DNA from: JAEUHO01 sp046350655 | GTDB lineage: Bacteria > Planctomycetota > PLA2 > JAEUHO01 | Assembly: GCA_046350655.1 (NCBI GenBank) | Contig: JAXMAB010000004.1 | Coordinates: forward strand, 620,001 to 684,000 | Reading direction: 5' to 3' | Length of the DNA stretch: 64,000 nucleotides | Shown: piece by piece, positions 60,234-64,000 of the stretch | Numbering within the stretch: position 1 is the first letter of the stretch | Layout: each line of letters begins with the position of its first letter | Translations under genes and position numbers: made by a program | The notes under the pieces: model-generated | The model's input: the letters and a program-made list of their open reading frames with translations, nothing else | Database searches by the model: none | Told to the model about the DNA's origin: nothing

Positions 60234-61634
60234 CTACCCGCCCCGGGGGACTCGCCGACGCGAACGCTTCGAGGGCTGCGCCGCGCCCGTCGCGGGCGAC
60301 GCGGGGGGCGGGGGCAGCGGTCGCGAGAGGGGATCGGGGGCCCGCGCGGGGGCAGGGGGGAGGACCGCGCTCGCGGGCGGCGTGCCCGCGGCGACGGCGT
60401 CGGTGGCGGCGGCGCCCGCGCGGCGCTCGAGGTCGTCGAGGACGTTCATGAACGCGATGAACGCGTCGTGAGGCGAGGCGTACGGGCTGAAGTGCTCGTG
60501 GACGTCGCCGTCGGACGTGCGCTTCGTGAACATGTAGTAGAGGTGGTCCGACGTCGAGAGGCGGCGCCAGGCCGCGACGAGGTCGGCCCGGCCGCTCGCG
60601 CGCACCGCCGGCAGCAGCGCGTAGAGCGCGAGGTTGGCCGCGCGCTGCATCGGGTTGCCGAGCCACGCGCCGAGGTCGCGTTCGGCGTCGGCCCACGAGA
60701 TCGGGTGGGGGATCGGCAGCCGCGCCGCGGGCGCGTGGGCGGTCGCGACCTCGGTCGGCGTGCGGAAGGCGAACCGCGGGTCGGCGAGCACGGCGCGGGG
60801 CATGGCCGCGAGGAAGTCGAAGATCCCCGTCTCCTTCCACTGGTGCTCGCCGAACGTCTCGTAGTCCATGAAGAGGTTCACGGCGACGTCGTCGGCGGGC
60901 AGCGCCGCGAGCGAGCGGGCGAACTTCTCGGCCGTGAGCGGCCACTGGTCCCACGCGCGGTTGCTGAAGCGGAAGGCGATGTCGTCGGAGAGGCGGTAGT
61001 GCCGCAGGAGCAGGCGCAGCCGCTCGCACCCCTCGACGCCGTAGACGCGCGCCGGGCTGCGCCAGCCGAGCAGGCCGTCGCTGCCCTCGCCGAGGAGCGC
61101 CACGAACCCGAGGTCCTCGACGGTGCGCGCGACGTGCTCGTCGATCACGAGCTCCGTGTTGCGGAACGCCGTGGGCCGGCGGCCGAACACGCGCTCGACG
61201 CGGGCGGCCTGGTCGGCGACCTGGGCGCGGAACTCGAGGTCGTCGGCGAGGAACGCGAGGCTGTGGTGGCTCGTCTCGCCGAGCACCTCGACGCAGCCCG
61301 TGCGCGCGAGCGCGACGAAGCCCTCGAGGGCCTCGGGGGCCCAGCGCTCCATCTGCTCGATGGCGGTGCCCGAGACACTGAACGCGCAGCGGAAGCGGCC
61401 CTCGGTCTCGTGGACGAGCCGGAGGAGCAGCGCGTTGGTCGGGACGTAGCAGCGCTCGGCGACGCGGCGGACGATGCGCTCGTTCTCGGCGTCGTCGAAC
61501 CAGCGGGCGTCGACGCCGATGTCGAAGTAGGTGTAGCGGCGCAGCCGGAACGGCTGGTGCACCTGGAAGTACGGCACGACCGCGGTCGGCGCGGCCGTCG
61601 CGGGGCCGGCGGCGCGGGGGGCGCGGGCGGTCAC
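60234..61634 (-). CDS. GH57 family alpha-amylase-like glycosidase
   Basis: 466 residues from GTG. VVPYFQVHQPFRLRRYTYFD, FSVSGTAIEQMERWAPEALE, VLGETSHHSLAFLADDLEFR, RRPTAFRNTELVIDEHVART (nucleophile Glu region) and NLFMDYETFGEHQWKETGIF (acid Asp region) are GH57 signatures. It acts on alpha-1,4/1,6-glucans. The GTG overlaps the TGA of the upstream GT4 gene by 4 nt (GTGA), so translation is coupled. The C-terminal tail (about 410-466) is Pro/Arg-rich low complexity. Confidence 0.93.
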   Translation of the reverse strand: MTARAPRAAGPATAAPTAVVPYFQVHQPFRLRRYTYFDIGVDARWFDDAENERIVRRVAERCYVPTNALLLRLVHETEGRFRCAFSVSGTAIEQMERWAPEALEGFVALARTGCVEVLGETSHHSLAFLADDLEFRAQVADQAARVERVFGRRPTAFRNTELVIDEHVARTVEDLGFVALLGEGSDGLLGWRSPARVYGVEGCERLRLLLRHYRLSDDIAFRFSNRAWDQWPLTAEKFARSLAALPADDVAVNLFMDYETFGEHQWKETGIFDFLAAMPRAVLADPRFAFRTPTEVATAHAPAARLPIPHPISWADAERDLGAWLGNPMQRAANLALYALLPAVRASGRADLVAAWRRLSTSDHLYYMFTKRTSDGDVHEHFSPYASPHDAFIAFMNVLDDLERRAGAAATDAVAAGTPPASAVLPPAPARAPDPLSRPLPPPPASPATGAAQPSKRSRRRVPRGG

Positions 61635-63004
61635 GCGGCCACCTCGGCGTACAGCGTCGCGAGCTGCGCGGCGCGGGCCTCCCAGCGCATCCCCTCGACC
61701 TCGGCGCGGCCGCCGGCCGTGAGCACCTGGCGCAGGGCCGGCCGCCGCAGGACCGCGACGATCTTGTTCGCGAGGTCCTCGACGTCCCAGAAGTCGACCT
61801 TGAGGGCGCTCGCGAGCACCTCGGCCACGCCGCTCTGCCGCGAGACGATCACCGGGACGTCCTGGGCCATGGCCTCGAGCGGCGAGATGCCGAAGGGCTC
61901 GGAGACCGACGGCATGACGTAGAGGTCGGCCAGCGCGAACATGCGCTCGACGTCGGCGCCCGAGAGGAAGCCGGTGAAGCGCACGTGGCGCGCGAGGCCC
62001 ATGGCGGCGGCGCGCTCGACCATGGCCGGGAGCATGTCGCCCGAGCCGCTCATCACGAAGCGCACGTCGGGCAGGACGCGCACGACGCGGGCGGCGGCCT
62101 CGAGGAAGTAGACGGGCCCCTTCTGGAACGTGACGCGGCCGAGGAAGAGCACCACGGGCCCGCCGACGGGCTTCTCGACGTGCCAGCCCTCGCGCTGCTC
62201 GCGGCGCGTGACGGCGTTGTGCACGACGCGCAGCTTCTCCGCGGGCACGCCGTAGCGGCGGCGGAGGATGCCCGCCGTGAAGTGGCTGACCGCGACGACG
62301 CGGTGCGCGGCCGCGAGGCCCGCGCGCTCGATGGCGACGATCGCCGGGTTGACGTGCTCGCCGCTGCGGTCGTACTCGCACGCGTGGACGTGCACGACGA
62401 GGGGCTTGCCCGAGGCCGCGGCCGCGCGCGTCGCGGCGGGGTAGGTCATCCAGTCGTGGGCGTGGACGACGTCGAAGGCCTCGGCGCGGGCCACCTGCTC
62501 GACGACCTTGGCGTACCGCTCGACCTCGGCCATGAGGTCGGGGCCGTAGAAGCCGGCGAACGAGAGCGGGCGCTTCGCGACGGAGACGCGGCGGGCCTTG
62601 TCGGGGTTCTCGACGGGAACGGGCGCGGGCGGCGGGGCCGCGGCGCGCTCCTCCTCCTCGGCGGCCTCGCGCTCGAGCGCGGCGAGGCGCGCGGCGTACT
62701 GCTCGGCGGAGAGGTACGGCAGCAGCGCGCTGTCGACGGCGAGCACGCGGCGGCGCGCGGCGCGGGACGCGGCGGCCGCCGGGCCTCGCGGTCCCTCGCC
62801 GTCGTCCTCGTCGACCTCGACCGGGACCTCGTTGCAGCCGAGGATGCGCGTGGGGCCGCGGTCTTCGTCGCCGAACGCCTTGGGGACGACGAACGTGACG
62901 TCGACGCCGACCTTCGCGAGGCCGCGGGTGAGGCCGAGGCACGCGGTCCCCAGGCCGCCGCTGATGTGCGGCGGGAACTCCCAGCCGAGCATCAGGACGC
63001 GCAC
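61631..63004 (-). CDS. GT4 glycosyltransferase (glycogen-synthase-like)
   Basis: 457 residues; GTG with GGAGG 6 nt upstream. MLGWEFPPHISGGLGTACLG, HAHDWMTYPAATRAAAASGK, VVAVSHFTAGILRRRYGVPA, VLFLGRVTFQKGPVYFLEAA and SVSEPFGISPLEAMAQDVPV are classical GT4/GT5-like motifs. A charged insert (about 70-135) carries an in-frame copy of the 15-bp motif (62781-62795). First gene of the GT4-GH57-synthase/phosphorylase operon; probably builds or modifies alpha-glucan. Acceptor and sugar donor are not readable. Confidence 0.92.
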   Translation of the reverse strand: MRVLMLGWEFPPHISGGLGTACLGLTRGLAKVGVDVTFVVPKAFGDEDRGPTRILGCNEVPVEVDEDDGEGPRGPAAAASRAARRRVLAVDSALLPYLSAEQYAARLAALEREAAEEEERAAAPPPAPVPVENPDKARRVSVAKRPLSFAGFYGPDLMAEVERYAKVVEQVARAEAFDVVHAHDWMTYPAATRAAAASGKPLVVHVHACEYDRSGEHVNPAIVAIERAGLAAAHRVVAVSHFTAGILRRRYGVPAEKLRVVHNAVTRREQREGWHVEKPVGGPVVLFLGRVTFQKGPVYFLEAAARVVRVLPDVRFVMSGSGDMLPAMVERAAAMGLARHVRFTGFLSGADVERMFALADLYVMPSVSEPFGISPLEAMAQDVPVIVSRQSGVAEVLASALKVDFWDVEDLANKIVAVLRRPALRQVLTAGGRAEVEGMRWEARAAQLATLYAEVAA

Positions 63005-63229
63005 GGCGGACCTCCGGCCGGGCGGGCGGGGGCGCTCGCGGCGGCGGTTCGGGGAGGAAGGTGGGGCGTGCGCACGGGGGGGACGATGTTGGCATCGACG
63101 AGGCGGGGCCGCCAGCGGGCCCCGACACGCCCCCCGGCGGCGGGCGCGGGGGCGCGGCGCAGGATGGCGCCGGGACGTGAAGCGCGCGTCAACGCCGGCC
63201 GGATGCGGACCGCGGCCGTCCCCGATGGG

Positions 63230-63862
63230 TCAGCGGGCGCGGGTCGCCCAGGCCGCGACGAGGGCGATGGTGCCGGCGGCGAGGAGGAGCGTCGCGCCGA
63301 AGAGGAGCGAGCCGCGCGTGACCGCGCCGCCGAACGCGACCTCCTTGCGGAGCGCGAGCGCGGGGCCGACGGTGACGGCGGGCGGCGCGGCGGCGAGGGA
63401 GAGGGCGGCGCGGGAGACGCGGACCTCGACGGCGTAGGTGGCGCCGGGCGTCGCGTCGAAGGCGACGGCGAGGAGGGAGACGGCGTCGGCGTCCCAGACG
63501 GGCGCGCGGTCGTCGTCGAGGCGGCCGGTGGCGACGAGCGCGCCGTCGCGGGTGACCTTGGCGTCGGCGCCGAACGGCGGCGGCGCGGGGGCCGGCGCGG
63601 CGGCGTCGCGGGGGCCGACGGCGGCGGCGAGGTCGGCGGCCTTGAGGCTGCGGGGGACGACGACGCGGACCTCGTGGCGTCCGGTCTCGGCGGCGACGAA
63701 CGACGTGGTGGCGACGGCGCCGACGTCGGGGCGGAGCGGGACGCGCGTGGGCGGCGCGACGTGGCCCGCGCGCGACGCGGCGACGGTGAGGAGCGCGACG
63801 AGGCCGCCGACGAACGCGACGCCGCCGAGGAGGCCGAGCTTGCGCGGGCGGCTCATGGGCAT
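63230..63862 (-). CDS. hypothetical membrane-anchored protein
   Basis: 210 residues. Membrane helix at 9-28 (LGLLGGVAFVGGLVALLTVA) and a second at the C-terminus (SLLFGATLLLAAGTIALVAA), with a beta-rich extracytoplasmic domain between (RHEVRVVVPRSLKAADLAAA, TPGATYAVEVRVSRAALSLA). A TAGGCT hexamer ends 6 nt before ATG 63862 and overlaps the stop of the upstream gene. No family recognised. Confidence 0.7.
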   Translation of the reverse strand: MPMSRPRKLGLLGGVAFVGGLVALLTVAASRAGHVAPPTRVPLRPDVGAVATTSFVAAETGRHEVRVVVPRSLKAADLAAAVGPRDAAAPAPAPPPFGADAKVTRDGALVATGRLDDDRAPVWDADAVSLLAVAFDATPGATYAVEVRVSRAALSLAAAPPAVTVGPALALRKEVAFGGAVTRGSLLFGATLLLAAGTIALVAAWATRAR

Positions 63863-63868
63863 GGCGCG

Positions 63869-63874
63869 AGCCTA
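63869..63874 (-). promoter_or_regulatory. -10 element (TAGGCT), leaderless type
   Basis: Its first three bases are the TAG stop of the upstream partial gene; it ends 6 nt before the next ATG. Confidence 0.5.
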
Positions 63875-64000
63875 CCGCCGTCGCGCGGTCGCACGACCGC
63901 CGCGCCGACCGTCGGGCGGGGCGTCGAGGAGCGCGTACGCGCGGAGGACCTCGGCGTCGCTGATCGCCTGCGCGAACGTGCCGCCGGGGCGATGGGGCGG
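63872..64000 (-). CDS. C-terminal end of an unidentified protein (partial)
   Basis: Reverse frame entering from the window edge, ending in AISDAEVLRAYALLDAPPDG and a basic tail RATARRR, then TAG. Only 42 residues are visible, so no family call is possible. Same strand as the next gene; 9 nt between stop and ATG. Confidence 0.55.
   Translation of the reverse strand, partial: PPHRPGGTFAQAISDAEVLRAYALLDAPPDGRRGGRATARRR

Overview
The window is about 75% GC, with dense bacterial coding on both strands and G/C-ending third codon positions. The gene content fits a probable Planctomycetota bacterium (moderate confidence; a myxobacterium-like lineage cannot be excluded). It includes secreted HEAT-repeat, FG-GAP and beta-helix proteins, an SUMF1-type lipoprotein, a DUF4388/TPR protein, a class I aldolase, a glycogen synthase-phosphorylase fusion, a TonB/ExbD pair of distant loci and many lipoproteins. 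At this GC content almost every real gene casts long open frames on the other strand, and these were discarded.

Layout. 1-7.5 kb: DUF4388/TPR membrane protein (cut by the window edge), a TPR-like protein, an alpha/alpha-toroid secreted protein, a DUF58-transglutaminase-DUF4129 fusion and a 32-residue basic protein. 8-17 kb: Ig/FG-GAP lipoprotein, CAP lipoprotein, RluA pseudouridine synthase, tRNA-Val, TPR protein, YedE-type selenium/sulfur transporter, DEDDh exonuclease, TonB. 17-29.6 kb: a Clp-like AAA+ ATPase fused to a release-factor-like domain, DUF72, a phosphatase-cytochrome fusion, YceH, an Nfu-N protein, a Cys-rich lipoprotein, a TIGR01777 epimerase and a B12-binding CarH-like regulator. 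29.8-36.9 kb: FdxA-type ferredoxin, AlkA-type glycosylase, TrkH/TrkA potassium uptake, ClpS, ExbD, PyrE, DUF523/DUF1722. 37-46 kb: a Uma2 nuclease enclosed by repeat hairpins, a beta-helix-like protein, class I aldolase, TetR next to DUF2339, and small membrane or secreted proteins. 46.3-49.95 kb: a patch that looks less GC-rich, with an SUMF1 lipoprotein, duplicated Xis-like genes, a membrane protein and a stand-alone SRP54 M domain, ending at tRNA-Arg(CCU). 50-55.3 kb: GT2 and two secreted proteins. 55.9-63 kb: an alpha-glucan operon (GT4, GH57, synthase-phosphorylase fusion).

Two dispersed repeat systems stand out. One is a family of about 18 intergenic hairpins in six clusters with interchangeable, compensating stems around a fixed 19-nt interior (form CGCCA-N5-TGCCGG-N8-TGGCG). 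Two clusters enclose a Uma2-family nuclease gene, an arrangement like REP elements around their transposase. The other is a 15-bp motif, GGGCCTCGCG(G)TCCC, present more than 30 times, often beside those clusters, sometimes as perfect inverted pairs between convergent genes, and sometimes inside coding sequence at low-complexity linkers.

Promoters can be read against the GC-rich background as TANNNT hexamers. In about ten genes the hexamer ends 6-8 nt before the start codon, which implies leaderless mRNAs. Another set carries GGAGG ribosome sites. Two genes (trkA and the Clp-like ATPase) each carry an apparent one-base deletion, which looks more like assembly error than decay.
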